Program-made: the position numbers and the translations under genes
In this document: one piece after another, positions 49,072 through 59,348 of the stretch
Numbering within the stretch: position 1 is the first letter of the stretch
Layout of the letters: every line of letters starts with the position of its first letter
The notes under the pieces: generated by a model
Databases searched by the model: none
What the model was told of the DNA's origin: nothing
What the model saw: only the letters and a program-made list of their open reading frames with translations
Assembly: GCA_013388735.1 (NCBI GenBank)
Contig: JACAES010000081.1
Coordinates: 1-64,000 of the forward strand
Direction: 5' to 3'
Source of the DNA: Chloroflexota bacterium
Lineage (GTDB): Bacteria; Chloroflexota; Anaerolineae; Aggregatilineales; Phototrophicaceae
DNA: 64,000 nt

Positions 49072-49383
49072 TTAGGAGGTTTGCAGCGCGGCCTCGACGC
49101 TGTTTTTAACGGCGATGGCGTTGTGATGCTGGTCGCACTTAAACTCGAAGATGACCGTTTCCTGATGCGCCCCGGCCAGGGTAAACCGCAGTTCGCCATG
49201 GTCGCTGAACCGACATTCAAAAAGCTGCACATTCACAATGGCCGTGAAGGGCAGCACGCGGTCGCTGGAGAACGCTCTCGAATACAGGCTTTTACGGTGG
49301 ATGACTACCCGGTCGGGATAGAGTTCGAGGACGTTGTGGACGCCGGGCAGGGTAATGGTGGGATTGTTTTGAACCGCTGCCAT
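49072..49383 (-). CDS. hypothetical small protein, possibly PH-like
   Basis: MAAVQNNPTITLPGVHNVLELYPDRVVIHRKSLYSRAFSSDRVLPFTAIVNVQLFECRF. Confidence 0.6.
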   Translation of the reverse strand: MAAVQNNPTITLPGVHNVLELYPDRVVIHRKSLYSRAFSSDRVLPFTAIVNVQLFECRFSDHGELRFTLAGAHQETVIFEFKCDQHHNAIAVKNSVEAALQTS

Positions 49384-49531
49384 CGCTGCCTCCCATAAAT
49401 AAAATACACATTCCGCTACTGCTATTATAACGGTTAAAACGGTGGCGGAGTGGTGTTGTTTAGCACCGGCTGGCGCAACAAATGTCACAAACCGGCAACA
49501 GGACCATCGTCCCAGGACGCCGGTACTGATC

Positions 49532-49550
49532 TGTGACATTTCATGTCACA
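49532..49550. promoter_or_regulatory. palindromic putative operator
   Basis: TGTGACA-TTTCA-TGTCACA; extra half-site TGTCACA at 49483-49489. Confidence 0.5.
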
Positions 49551-49607
49551 ACCATAAAAAGTAACAAAAATACGGTTTGATTCTGGTTTTAGTACTTGTC
49601 GCATATC

Positions 49608-49637
49608 TTGACACAATTTACAAAAACCCCATATAAT
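49608..49637 (+). promoter_or_regulatory. sigma70-type promoter for yceD-rpoD
   Basis: TTGACA (49608-49613), 18-bp spacer, TATAAT (49632-49637). Confidence 0.8.
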
Positions 49638-49697
49638 GCGAACATACCTTAGAATAAATGTTACGGCCAACGGCAGAAAGGCGCGAGACAACTTATT

Positions 49698-50204
49698 ATG
49701 AGTTATGTCAGCAACCGCGTCCTTAAAATCAATGTTGGCTTCCTCCTAGCAGATGGCCCTGGACACCTTCATACCACCCGCTTTGATGTGCCTGAAGTCA
49801 AAGTCGCTGAAGACCTGATCTTGAACTACGTGCGCGGGCCGCTGCGGCTCAGCCGTACCAAAGAAGGCATTCTCGTTCAGGGGCAGTTAGAAGTTGGTAT
49901 AAACGGTGAGTGCTACCGCTGCCTCGATGCCGTGACACAAAATGTCACAGTTGACCTGGAAGAACTGTTCACCTACCCTTTGCCGCACAGTTCCGAGTTC
50001 AGTGTCAACGACACGGCTATCCTTGACCTGGGGCCGCTGCTGCGGGCCGAAGTCCTGCTCTCCACTGCTCGCGGTCTGCTCTGTCGCCCGGACTGCCAGG
50101 GACTCTGCCCGGACTGCGGGGCCAATCTCAATCATACCACCTGTACATGCAGGCCGGAGGCGACTGACCCGCGTCTGGCGCAGCTCAAGGATTTCGTCAA
50201 GTAA
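49698..50204 (+). CDS. yceD: DUF177/YceD family protein
   Basis: [51 protein letters not shown]. Confidence 0.92.
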   Translation: MSYVSNRVLKINVGFLLADGPGHLHTTRFDVPEVKVAEDLILNYVRGPLRLSRTKEGILVQGQLEVGINGECYRCLDAVTQNVTVDLEELFTYPLPHSSEFSVNDTAILDLGPLLRAEVLLSTARGLLCRPDCQGLCPDCGANLNHTTCTCRPEATDPRLAQLKDFVK

Positions 50205-50238
50205 CCTGTTTCGGGCGCGAAATACGGGGGATTTTACT

Positions 50239-51348
50239 ATGATAGATTACGGCAATGATTACGAAACTGGCCTGGATGTTACGCCGGAGGCCGACTTTTT
50301 TGCCGATGAGATAGCGGACGTCGAGCCTTTTGACGAACTGGCTTTCACCGGGGATGAACCCGATGACTTCATGGACGAGGACTTCGACGACGACGCAGGT
50401 TACGACGACGAGGAACTGGACGAGGATTATGATCTGAACAGCCTGTCGTCCAACGATACGGTTGGCCTGTATCTGAAGGAAATGGCGCGCGTGCCGCTGC
50501 TTTCGACCGAGGAAGAAATCGCGCTGGCGATGCGCCTGGAAATCGGCCAGGAATGCGAACAGAAGCTGCTGGGCGACCCCCACAGCGCGCATGCGCTGGA
50601 ATGGCGGCTGCAAGTCGAAGATGCCATGAACGCCCGCGACCACCTGATTAAAGCCAATACACGGCTGGTTGTTTCCATCGCCAAAAAATACATGTGCCGG
50701 GGCGTGCCGTTTCTCGATCTGATCCAGGAAGGCAACCTGGGACTGATGAAGGCAGTCGAGAAATTCGACTACCGGCGCGGCTACCGCTTCAGCACTTACG
50801 CGACCTGGTGGATTCGCCAGACCATCACCCGCGCCATCGCCGACCAGGGGCGCACCATCCGCGTGCCGGTGCATATGAGCGACCGTATCCGCCGCCTGTA
50901 CCGGGTGGCGCGTCAGCTTGAGCAGGAGTACGGCCGCAAGCCGACTGCCGAGGAAATCGCCGAGGAGATGCAGATTGAGCCGCGTAAAGTCCAGTGGATG
51001 CTGCGTGTCTCGTGGCAGCCGTTGAGCCTGGAACACCCGGTCGGCGACGACGAAGACAGCGAACTGGGCAACTTCATCGAAAACGATACCATGCTTACCC
51101 CGGCGCAGTCTGCCTACGACAACCTGCTGCGGGAAAAAATCGAGCAGGTCTTGGCGACGCTCACCCCGCGTGAGGCGCGCATTCTGCGGCTGCGCTTCGG
51201 CCTGCAAAACGGGCGCTGCTACACGCTGGAAGAAGTCGGCCAGAAGTTCGGCCTGACGCGCGAACGCATCCGGCAGATCGAAGGCCGGGCGCTGCGCCGC
51301 CTGCGCCACCCCCGCCGCGCTCGTCAGCTTCGGGATTATCTGAGCTGA
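50239..51348 (+). CDS. rpoD: RNA polymerase primary-type sigma-70 factor
   Basis: [69 protein letters not shown]...[30 protein letters not shown]. Confidence 0.97.
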   Translation: MIDYGNDYETGLDVTPEADFFADEIADVEPFDELAFTGDEPDDFMDEDFDDDAGYDDEELDEDYDLNSLSSNDTVGLYLKEMARVPLLSTEEEIALAMRLEIGQECEQKLLGDPHSAHALEWRLQVEDAMNARDHLIKANTRLVVSIAKKYMCRGVPFLDLIQEGNLGLMKAVEKFDYRRGYRFSTYATWWIRQTITRAIADQGRTIRVPVHMSDRIRRLYRVARQLEQEYGRKPTAEEIAEEMQIEPRKVQWMLRVSWQPLSLEHPVGDDEDSELGNFIENDTMLTPAQSAYDNLLREKIEQVLATLTPREARILRLRFGLQNGRCYTLEEVGQKFGLTRERIRQIEGRALRRLRHPRRARQLRDYLS

Positions 51349-51385
51349 ACGCCGTTCTTCTGATACACAACTGTACACAAAAATG

Positions 51386-51411
51386 AACGCCGCCCACCAG
51401 CGGCGTTTTTC
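51386..51411 (+). terminator. rho-independent terminator after rpoD
   Basis: ACGCCG-CCCACCAG-CGGCGT-TTTT. Confidence 0.8.
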
Positions 51412-51508
51412 GTTCCTGGGCGCAGATCAAACGGCGGGGCGAACCACGCGGCTCGCCCCATTATATTATAACGAAGCTTCGGAAGGCTCAACCGAACGCG
51501 CCGGCCAG

Positions 51509-53728
51509 CTACGGCGCAGTGTAGCTGATGCCCACCAGTTCGATGTCCATCCGCTGCGCACCGCTCAGGCTGTAACCGTCGGTGGAGCGGCGGGTAGCAT
51601 AGACTTCAAAGGCGAACGAGCAGAAGTTTTTGCCCGCCGGCAGCCACGCGCCCGCGTCGGCCTGAAGTTCCGCCACCACGTAACCGTCAATATCCGGCCC
51701 GACGGCATCATACGTGCCGTAGAAGGTATCGCCATGCGTCGGCTCATTGTAAGCCAAACTAAGCGGCTGCGCGGGCGCCACCACATCGCTGACCGCAACC
51801 GGCGTGGCCGAACCGCGCCACACTTCCAGGTTATAGACGGCTACAAAACCCCCCGGCTGATGAACCCGGAAACGCGCCGTCAGCGTGGCATTGGGCGACG
51901 GCAGTTCAAACAGGCCGCATTCGCCGGGGGCGACGCCGCCCATTGCGATGCTGGCGAGTTCGCCGACCACGGGACGGTGGTCAATGAACAGCCGGATGGT
52001 ATCGTCCGCGCCCGTCACTTTGTCCCCGGCCAGGGTATAGCCCTCGATGCGGAACTCGACCGTGCGCGCCACGTGATCGGGCGTATCCGCCGGGTAGAGC
52101 GTGTCCTCGTAAATCCAGCTTGACAGCCTGATCTTGCGCGTGCGGTGCGTGATGACCCACTCGGCGCTGGACTCGATGTTCAGATAATACGGGTGCGTCT
52201 GCGCCGGCCCGCCGTCAATCTTCAGCGGCTGCGTCGTGAACGGCCCGACCTTCGTGCCGGTATAATCCGGGCTGGAACCGATGTCCGCGATCCTGGGATG
52301 TTCATAATATTCCTGCACCGGCTGCCACGCCCCGCCCGGCTTGCGGAAGCGCAGGGTATAGTAGGCCACGTTGGGATGATCGGTGAAGCAGGCGAAGAAA
52401 TCCAGCCGCCCCACCCAGGCCCCGCGTGTGATCTTCGGCCCGGCGGCGTTGGTGGCCGTGATGCGCCCGGCGGCATCCAGCGTATTACCCAGGCCCGGTA
52501 TCGTCCAGATGTTGCCGATGGACTGGATAGCTCGCCCACCCTGGCAGGCTGTCGGGCCGGGGTTGAGCCTGCTTTCCGGGATGCACAGGTTGATGCGTTT
52601 GAAGTTGGGGATGTTGGCGAAAAGCGCCGTCTCAAACAGGACGCTGCCGCCGCCGATCACCTGCACGATTAAGTCCGGGCGAAGCTGGGTCGCCAGCGAT
52701 ACCCCGCCGGTTTCGATGTCGTCAAATTCTTCCGCGATGTCTTCCAGCGTATGGCTGAAGTGGAAGATATAGTTCCCCAGTTCATCGGTCACGGCATAAC
52801 CCAGGAAGTGCCGGTCGCCGGTGCCGGTATATGCCCCGCCGGACAGTTCCGACTCGGTGCGGTCATATTCGATAAACCGCAGCAGCAGCCCCGGCTGGTT
52901 TTTGACCACGCACAGCGGACGGAACAGGTCTTTGATTTTCGCCAGATCGCGCACATAGGGCGCAATGCTACTGGTGAAGGCCGGCGCGCTCACCTGCGGC
53001 TTGATGCTGGTGCCGAAGGCCGGCGCGCTCACCTGCGGCTTGATGCTGGTGCCGAAGGCCGGCGCGCTCACTTCCGGCGAAACGTCGCCGCCGCGCCGCA
53101 GCTCGCGTAATACCTGAAGCTGGTCATCGGGCATCCCGTCCAGGGGGATCATCATCGGGCGGAAAGGCTGCGGATCGGGTTCAGGAATGGGCCGTTTGAA
53201 GCGCGGTCGCGCCACCAGATGTTTGATGCGCTCCGGGTAAAGTTCTTTGAGGGCTTCCAGCACCGGATTGTAACGGATCAGGTCAACCAACTGCTCGTAG
53301 GTGTCAATCACAATAAAACGCGGAAAACAGGGGTTGAACCGGCATAAGCCGGCGTAGCTGCGCGCCTTGCCGTAAACCACGTATTCCGACGCCGTAAGCG
53401 GCGTCGAGCAGGTCAGCACCAGATCGTTGTAATCCGAGTCGCCGCCGGAGTCATTGGAGAGGATGTCGAAAATCACATCGCTGCCGGCCTGCGACGGCGC
53501 GCCGAGGCGATCAGCCGATGTGACCCAATCGGCGTTTTTGCCGCTGCCCTGCCGGTGCTGGACGGTGATGCTCCACTGCGCGCCGATCACACTTACCGGA
53601 GCGGTGGAGACATCGCCCTCGTAAGTGCCATCGGCATTGTCGCTGCCGCTGATGATAAATCGCTGCGCCCAGTCGGCGGCTTTGGACTTGACGCGCACCG
53701 TCCAGTTACCCTGCATCGTGATAGGCAT
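51509..53728 (-). CDS. large hypothetical protein with intragenic 13-aa repeats
   Basis: 739-aa ORF, MPITMQGNWTVRVKSKAADWAQRFIISGSDNADGTYEGDV..., SAPAFGTSIKPQV repeats. Confidence 0.75.
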   Translation of the reverse strand: MPITMQGNWTVRVKSKAADWAQRFIISGSDNADGTYEGDVSTAPVSVIGAQWSITVQHRQGSGKNADWVTSADRLGAPSQAGSDVIFDILSNDSGGDSDYNDLVLTCSTPLTASEYVVYGKARSYAGLCRFNPCFPRFIVIDTYEQLVDLIRYNPVLEALKELYPERIKHLVARPRFKRPIPEPDPQPFRPMMIPLDGMPDDQLQVLRELRRGGDVSPEVSAPAFGTSIKPQVSAPAFGTSIKPQVSAPAFTSSIAPYVRDLAKIKDLFRPLCVVKNQPGLLLRFIEYDRTESELSGGAYTGTGDRHFLGYAVTDELGNYIFHFSHTLEDIAEEFDDIETGGVSLATQLRPDLIVQVIGGGSVLFETALFANIPNFKRINLCIPESRLNPGPTACQGGRAIQSIGNIWTIPGLGNTLDAAGRITATNAAGPKITRGAWVGRLDFFACFTDHPNVAYYTLRFRKPGGAWQPVQEYYEHPRIADIGSSPDYTGTKVGPFTTQPLKIDGGPAQTHPYYLNIESSAEWVITHRTRKIRLSSWIYEDTLYPADTPDHVARTVEFRIEGYTLAGDKVTGADDTIRLFIDHRPVVGELASIAMGGVAPGECGLFELPSPNATLTARFRVHQPGGFVAVYNLEVWRGSATPVAVSDVVAPAQPLSLAYNEPTHGDTFYGTYDAVGPDIDGYVVAELQADAGAWLPAGKNFCSFAFEVYATRRSTDGYSLSGAQRMDIELVGISYTAP
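52980..53071. repeat. 39-bp tandem repeat, two identical units plus partial
   Basis: GCCGGCGCGCTCACCTGCGGCTTGATGCTGGTGCCGAAG x2 then GCCGGCGCGCTCAC. Confidence 0.9.
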
Positions 53729-54021
53729 TGATATACCCTTCCACTTGAGGAACGTTACGGACGAGATTTCATTGCAGATTCCATCATAATGCAGAAACGT
53801 GAAATTCGTAAATTACAAACCTGACGAAGCGCGTAAAGAAGCCATAAAAAGCGCGGGCGGCGTTTATAAGTGTTAAGTGTAGGTTGGTGCCGGGTTTCTG
53901 AAAAATTGGCATCAGGTCTGCCCATTTCTGTAAATTCCTTCAGATGCAATTTTTTGCAAAAAGCCGCGCTTTGTGGGATACTTTACAAACTAAACCGTCC
54001 TTCCGTATTCGCGCAGATGAT

Positions 54022-55008
54022 ATGCCCCGGAGACAAAACATCAGACAGCTTATGGTGGGTTATCTGTTTGGCCTGTGGGCGGCGCTGACGCTGAACTTTC
54101 TGCTGCCGCGCCTGCTGCCCGGCGACCCGCTGGCCGCCCTGCTCGACCCGGACAGCGCCGGCTACGTCTACGACTCCGCCGTGCGCGAGTCGCTGGAAGC
54201 CTATTACGGCCTGGACGCGCCGCCGGTTGAGCAGTACCTCCACTATCTGGCCGGCCTGTTCACCGGCGACCTGGGACAGTCCATCCGGCTCAAGCAGCCG
54301 GTCGCCGCCGTCCTGGGCGACCACCTGCCCTGGACGCTGCTGCTCACCCTCACGGCGCTGGGGCTGGCCTCGGTGATCGGCATCTGGAGCGGCGCTGAGG
54401 CCGCCTGGCGGCGCGGTTCGCCGATGGACAAGGCGCTGACCGCCGCCGGCGTGGTGATCGGCAATATCCCCGTCTTTTTCACCGGCATGATTCTGCTGAT
54501 TATTTTCGGCGCGACCCTGAACTGGTTTCCGCTGTCCGGCGGGCGCACAGCCTTCGCCCGCTACGCTTCCGCCTTCGATGCCGTCCGGGACTACGCCGAA
54601 CATCTCTTTTTACCGGCGCTGACGCTGACGCTGGCGCTGCTGAGCAGCAAATTCCTGCTGGTGCGGGGCAGCATGATCGGCGTCCTGAGCGAGGATTTTA
54701 TACTGGTGGCGCGGGCGAAAGGGCTGCCTGCCGGGCGCATCAAACACCATCACGCGCTGCGAAACGCCCTGCTGCCGTTCGTGCATCATCTGGCCGCGCA
54801 CGCCGGTTTCGCCCTCACCGGCGCGCTGTTCATCGAAGCCCTGTTCGATTATCCCGGCATGGGGCGGCTCATCTTCGAGTCGGTGGCCGCGCGGGATTAC
54901 CCGGTGATTCAGGGCGCGTTCGTGGTCGTATCCGTGTTCGTCCTCAGCGCCAATCGGCTGGCGGACTGGCTGACGATGCGCCTTGACCCACGCATCCGGG
55001 AAGGCTGA
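54022..55008 (+). CDS. ABC transporter permease, DppB-like
   Basis: LLPRLLPGDPLAALLDP; LFIEALFDYPGMGRLIFESVAARDYPVIQG. Confidence 0.93.
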   Translation: MPRRQNIRQLMVGYLFGLWAALTLNFLLPRLLPGDPLAALLDPDSAGYVYDSAVRESLEAYYGLDAPPVEQYLHYLAGLFTGDLGQSIRLKQPVAAVLGDHLPWTLLLTLTALGLASVIGIWSGAEAAWRRGSPMDKALTAAGVVIGNIPVFFTGMILLIIFGATLNWFPLSGGRTAFARYASAFDAVRDYAEHLFLPALTLTLALLSSKFLLVRGSMIGVLSEDFILVARAKGLPAGRIKHHHALRNALLPFVHHLAAHAGFALTGALFIEALFDYPGMGRLIFESVAARDYPVIQGAFVVVSVFVLSANRLADWLTMRLDPRIREG

Positions 55009-55010
55009 CC

Positions 55011-55898
55011 ATGCGAAGCAACTTCCTGAAGGCTCAAACCCAACTGCCCGAACGCACCTTCGTCCGAGAGGCCCGCCGCGCTTCAGGCACAGAAGGGCTG
55101 ATCGGCGTTTCCCTGCTGGCGGTTTTTGTGACCGCCGCGCTGTTCGCGCCGCTGCTCGCGCCCTACGACCCGGCGGCATTTGTCGGGCGGCCACTGGAAC
55201 GCCCCGGCGCGGCGTTTTTATTGGGGACGAACGATGTCGGGCAGGACATCCTCAGCGAGTTACTTTTCGGCGCGCGTGTTTCGCTGGTGGTCGCGGTCGG
55301 GGCGGCGGTCGGCACGGTGCTGCTGGGTCTTCTGGTCGGCGGCGTGGCGGGTTATCTGGGCGGCTGGGTGGATGCGGCGCTGATGCGCGGGGTGGATGTC
55401 CTGCTGGCGCTGCCCCAACTGCCGCTGATAATCCTCATCACGACCCTGACCGGCGCGGGGCTGGCGCAGATGACGCTGACGATGGCGCTGCTGTTTTCGC
55501 CCGGCATGGCGCGTATCATCCGCGCCCAGATGTTCAACCAGCGCGGACGCGCCTACGTAAAAATCGCGCAGCGTTTCGGCGCGTCGCCGCTGTACATTTT
55601 CCGGCGTCATATGCTGCCGCACCTCGCGCCGCTGCTGATCGTCGGGTTGGTCACGGCGGCGGGGCGCGCCGCCGCGATGGAAGCCGGTCTGGCTTTCCTC
55701 GGCCTGGGCGATCCAAGCGCCAAAAGCTGGGGGCTGATGATGCGCTACGCGCTCAATCTGCCGGGGCTGCTGCTGACCGACCGCTGGCTGTGGTGGCTGC
55801 TGCCGCCGGGGCTGTGTATCACGCTGCTGATTCTGGCGCTGACCTTTACCGGTATGCGGCTGGAAAAACGCCTGAACCCAGGGGGACAGTCTTCATGA
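55011..55898 (+). CDS. ABC transporter permease, DppC-like
   Basis: FLLGTNDVGQDILSELLFGARVSLVVAVGA; EAGLAFLGLGDPSAKSWGLMM. Confidence 0.95.
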   Translation: MRSNFLKAQTQLPERTFVREARRASGTEGLIGVSLLAVFVTAALFAPLLAPYDPAAFVGRPLERPGAAFLLGTNDVGQDILSELLFGARVSLVVAVGAAVGTVLLGLLVGGVAGYLGGWVDAALMRGVDVLLALPQLPLIILITTLTGAGLAQMTLTMALLFSPGMARIIRAQMFNQRGRAYVKIAQRFGASPLYIFRRHMLPHLAPLLIVGLVTAAGRAAAMEAGLAFLGLGDPSAKSWGLMMRYALNLPGLLLTDRWLWWLLPPGLCITLLILALTFTGMRLEKRLNPGGQSS

Positions 55899-57685
55899 GC
55901 GCACCGCTGCTGTCCGTTCAAAACCTGCGCGTGAGCTTCGCGTCGCCCGACGGAAACGTGCGCGCGCTGGACGGCGTCGCGCTGGAACTGGCGCGGGGCG
56001 GCGCGCTGGCGGTCGTCGGGGAAACCGGTTCCGGCAAAACCACGCTGGCGCGCGCCCTGCTGGGGCTGCACCCAGCCGAATGCGTCGCGGGCAGCATCCG
56101 GCTGGACGGCGATGAACTCAATCGTCTGGACGAACCGGGCTGGCAGCGGGTGCGCTGGCGGCGAATCGCGCTGGCGGCACAGAACGCCGGCACGGCCTTC
56201 GACCCGGTATACCGCGCCGGCGAACAGATCGTTGAGCCGCTGCGCCTGCATCTCGGCCTGTCCGAAACCGAAGCCTGGCAGCGCGCCCGCACGCTGGCCG
56301 AACAGACCGGCCTGACCGAACGCCACCTGCGCGCCTACCCGCACCAGCTCAGCGGTGGCGAAAAACAGCGTTTGATGCTGGCGATGGCCTTAAGCTGCCA
56401 ACCCGATCTGCTGGTGCTGGACGAGCCGACCAGCGGCCAGGACATGCGTTCGCGGGCGCAGATGATCGCGCTGCTGCGGCGCCTGCGGGCGCAAAGCGGC
56501 CTGGCGCTGCTGCTGATTTCGCACGATCTGGCGGCGGCTGCCGCGCTGACCGAACAGACGGCGGTGCTGTACGCCGGGAAAGTGGTGGAAGCCGGGGCGA
56601 CCCGCGACCTGCTGACCACGCCGCGCCACCCGTACACCTGGGGGCTGCTCAACGCTTACCCGAACATGACCACCACGCGCGACCTGAGCAGTATACGCGG
56701 GCAGATGCCCGATCCGGCGCGCCCGCCGGACGGCTGCCGCTTTCATCCCCGCTGCAATCAGGCGGTGGACGACTGCCGCCGCTTTGAGCCACCGCTCGAA
56801 CGGCGCGGCGGTCGCCTGGTGGCCTGCCATCTGGGCGGCGTGCAGACGCTTTTGCAGGCCGACAATCTGCACAAAACCTTCGTCACCAACGGCCACGCCG
56901 GCCCGGACAGCCTGATCGAAGCGGTGCGCGGCGTGTCGCTGGCGGTGCTGGCCGGGGAAGTGGTCGGCGTGGTAGGCGAAACCGGCAGCGGCAAAACCAC
57001 GCTGGGGCGGCTGCTGGCCGGGCTGTTAACGCCCGACGCGGGCGCGATTTATTTTGAGGGGCAGGACATCCAGGCCGTGAACGGCGCGGAAGGCAAAAAC
57101 CTGCGCCGCCGGATTCAGGCTATCCCCCAGGACCCGTTTGAAAGCGTGGATCCGCTGTTCACCGTCCGGCAGATTGTGCGCCAGCCGCTCGACATCCAGC
57201 GCATCCAGGGCGACCGGGACGCGCTGGTTCGGGACGCGCTGGCGGCGGTCGGCCTGCCGGCAGAGGGCGGCTTTTTGCAGCGCCGCCCGCACGAGTTAAG
57301 CGGCGGGCAGCTTCAGCGCGTTGTCATCGCGCGGGCGCTGGTGCTTGAACCCCGGCTGCTGGTCGCCGATGAGCCGGTTTCCATGCTCGACCCCAGCGAA
57401 GGGGCGCGCCTGATGAATCTGCTCAAGCGCATCCAGAACGAACGCGGCATGGGGATGCTGCTCATCTCGCATGATCTGGCGCTGGTGCGCAAGGTGGCCG
57501 ACCGCATCCTGGTCATGCGCGGCGGGGCGATCATCGAGCAGGGGCTTTCCAGCGTCGTCATCAGCCGCCCGCAGCACGACTATACCCGCGCGCTGCTGTT
57601 GGCAGCGCCCTCGTTCAACTGGTTCCCTGATGGCAGCCAGGGGGCAGACGAGTCCCCTGATATAAACAATACAGGAGATCAATGA
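55895..57685 (+). CDS. ABC transporter ATP-binding protein, fused DppD-DppF
   Basis: Two Walker A (VVGETGSGKTTLARALLG, VVGETGSGKTTLGRLLAG), two signatures (LSGGEKQRLMLAMAL, LSGGQLQRVVIARAL); start at 55895, not the upstream ORF start. Confidence 0.95.
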   Translation: MSAPLLSVQNLRVSFASPDGNVRALDGVALELARGGALAVVGETGSGKTTLARALLGLHPAECVAGSIRLDGDELNRLDEPGWQRVRWRRIALAAQNAGTAFDPVYRAGEQIVEPLRLHLGLSETEAWQRARTLAEQTGLTERHLRAYPHQLSGGEKQRLMLAMALSCQPDLLVLDEPTSGQDMRSRAQMIALLRRLRAQSGLALLLISHDLAAAAALTEQTAVLYAGKVVEAGATRDLLTTPRHPYTWGLLNAYPNMTTTRDLSSIRGQMPDPARPPDGCRFHPRCNQAVDDCRRFEPPLERRGGRLVACHLGGVQTLLQADNLHKTFVTNGHAGPDSLIEAVRGVSLAVLAGEVVGVVGETGSGKTTLGRLLAGLLTPDAGAIYFEGQDIQAVNGAEGKNLRRRIQAIPQDPFESVDPLFTVRQIVRQPLDIQRIQGDRDALVRDALAAVGLPAEGGFLQRRPHELSGGQLQRVVIARALVLEPRLLVADEPVSMLDPSEGARLMNLLKRIQNERGMGMLLISHDLALVRKVADRILVMRGGAIIEQGLSSVVISRPQHDYTRALLLAAPSFNWFPDGSQGADESPDINNTGDQ

Positions 57686-59275
57686 ATGGTTAAGTTCAGG
57701 CATTTTCGGTTCATTCTGCTGATGGCGCTGGTGTTCGGCCTGTTCGGGACGGCGCTGGCGCAGCCGGTGGACGTGCTGCGGCTGCCCGGCGGCGGTTACT
57801 GGGGGCATCCCTCGCCGTTCGGGTTCAATCGCGGGCCGGGTTATATGCACGCCTCGCTGGTGTTCGATACGCTGGTGTGGCGCGACGAAAGCGGCCAGAC
57901 CATCCCCTGGCTGGCAACCGCGTGGAGTCTCTCCGACGACCAGCTTACCTGGACGTTCACCCTGCGCGAGGGCGTCCGCTGGCAGGACGGCCAGCCCTTC
58001 ACGGCGGACGACGTGGTTTTTTCTATCCAGTATTACCTCGATCACCCCGGCACGGCCTGGTTCATGGCGCAGGTAGACCAGATCGCGTCGGTGGCGTCGG
58101 CCAGCGATAACCAGGTCGCCATCACGCTCAAGCGCCCGTTCGCGCCGTTTTTGCAGACGACCGCCGAGTCCCTGCTGATCTTCCCGCGTCACATCTGGCA
58201 AGGCGTGGACGACCCGCGCGCGTATGTCGAGCCGGACGCTTTCATCGGCAGCGGCGCTTACCGGATGGTCGAATACAGCGAGGCGGAAGGCACCTACCTG
58301 TTTGAAGCCAATCCCGACTTTTTCCTGGGCGAACCTTACGTGCGGCGCATCGAATTTGTGCCGACCAGCGACAATATCCTGGCGCTGCTGAACGGCGATG
58401 TCGCGGCCTTTGACCAGTTCGGCGGCGTGACCGACGAAATGCTTGCGCCGTTCCAGAGCGCGCCCTACCAAGTCCGCACCGCGCCGGGCGAGTGGGGCAT
58501 GTTCCTGTTTTTTAACCTGGAAGCCGACACGCCGCTGCGGGATGTGCGCGTCCGGCAGGCGATTGCCCACGCCGTAGACCGAGGGGCGCTGCGCGAACGT
58601 ATCCTGTTCAATTTTGGCGACGTGGGCAGCATGGGCTTTCTGCCCCCGGCCAACCCGTTCTACAACCCGGACGTGGCCGATTACGCTTACGATCTTGACC
58701 GGGCGCGGGCGCTGCTGGCCGAAGCCGGCTACGACGGCACGCCGATTAAGCTGTCCTACTCGACCGACTGGATTATGGCCTCGCCCCGTGTGGTGGAGAT
58801 CGTCGAAAGCGGCCTCAGCGAAATCGGCATCTCGCTGGAGCATGTGGTGATGGATCAGGCGGCCATTGACGCGGCAGCCGTCGAGGGAAATTACGAAATC
58901 GGCATTTTTGGTTTCGGCGGCCTGGGCGGCGACCCCGATCAACTGCGGCGCGGCTTCGCCACCGACAGCCCTACGCGCGGCTTTTCGCGCGCGCTGGGCT
59001 ACAGCAACCCAGACTTCGACGCCCTGGCGAACGCGCAGATCAGCCTGACCGACCCGGCAGAACGCCGGGACGCCATCTACAAAATGCAGGACATCCTGGC
59101 GCAAGACCTGCCGGTGCTGCCGCTGTACTATACGGCGCGTGTGGTCGTCTTCAACGCCGAGGTATTCGACAACTGGTATTACACGCCCGGCGGCTGGGGC
59201 GGCGGCATCCCGATGCCGTATAATAAACACCAGTTCATCACCGGCCTGCCCACCGGCCTGAGCATCCGACAGTAA
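57686..59275 (+). CDS. ABC transporter substrate-binding protein, family 5
   Basis: Signal peptide; WTFTLREGVRWQDGQPFTADDVVFSIQYYLD; RQAIAHAVDRGALRERI. Confidence 0.95.
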   Translation: MVKFRHFRFILLMALVFGLFGTALAQPVDVLRLPGGGYWGHPSPFGFNRGPGYMHASLVFDTLVWRDESGQTIPWLATAWSLSDDQLTWTFTLREGVRWQDGQPFTADDVVFSIQYYLDHPGTAWFMAQVDQIASVASASDNQVAITLKRPFAPFLQTTAESLLIFPRHIWQGVDDPRAYVEPDAFIGSGAYRMVEYSEAEGTYLFEANPDFFLGEPYVRRIEFVPTSDNILALLNGDVAAFDQFGGVTDEMLAPFQSAPYQVRTAPGEWGMFLFFNLEADTPLRDVRVRQAIAHAVDRGALRERILFNFGDVGSMGFLPPANPFYNPDVADYAYDLDRARALLAEAGYDGTPIKLSYSTDWIMASPRVVEIVESGLSEIGISLEHVVMDQAAIDAAAVEGNYEIGIFGFGGLGGDPDQLRRGFATDSPTRGFSRALGYSNPDFDALANAQISLTDPAERRDAIYKMQDILAQDLPVLPLYYTARVVVFNAEVFDNWYYTPGGWGGGIPMPYNKHQFITGLPTGLSIRQ

Positions 59276-59348
59276 CGACAGCGATCATCACGGGCGTTCC
59301 CTGCCTTCGTCTGGCGGCGGAACGCCCATTCCCAGAGGAATAACCATC

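Noticed and set aside
49532-49550. CRP binding site
   Set aside because: TGTGA and TCACA are separated by 9 nt rather than the 6 nt of the CRP consensus.
52980-53071. Possible CRISPR array
   Set aside because: Tandem 39-bp units without spacers, in frame within a CDS.
54983-55894. N-terminal 300 aa of the 900-aa ORF ending at 57685
   Set aside because: Upstream part overlaps the DppC gene out of frame; the real ATPase start is ATG 55895 with ATGA overlap.
57296-59230. 644-aa minus-strand ORF
   Set aside because: Antisense to the ABC substrate-binding protein and ATPase; composition of a GC-rich shadow ORF.
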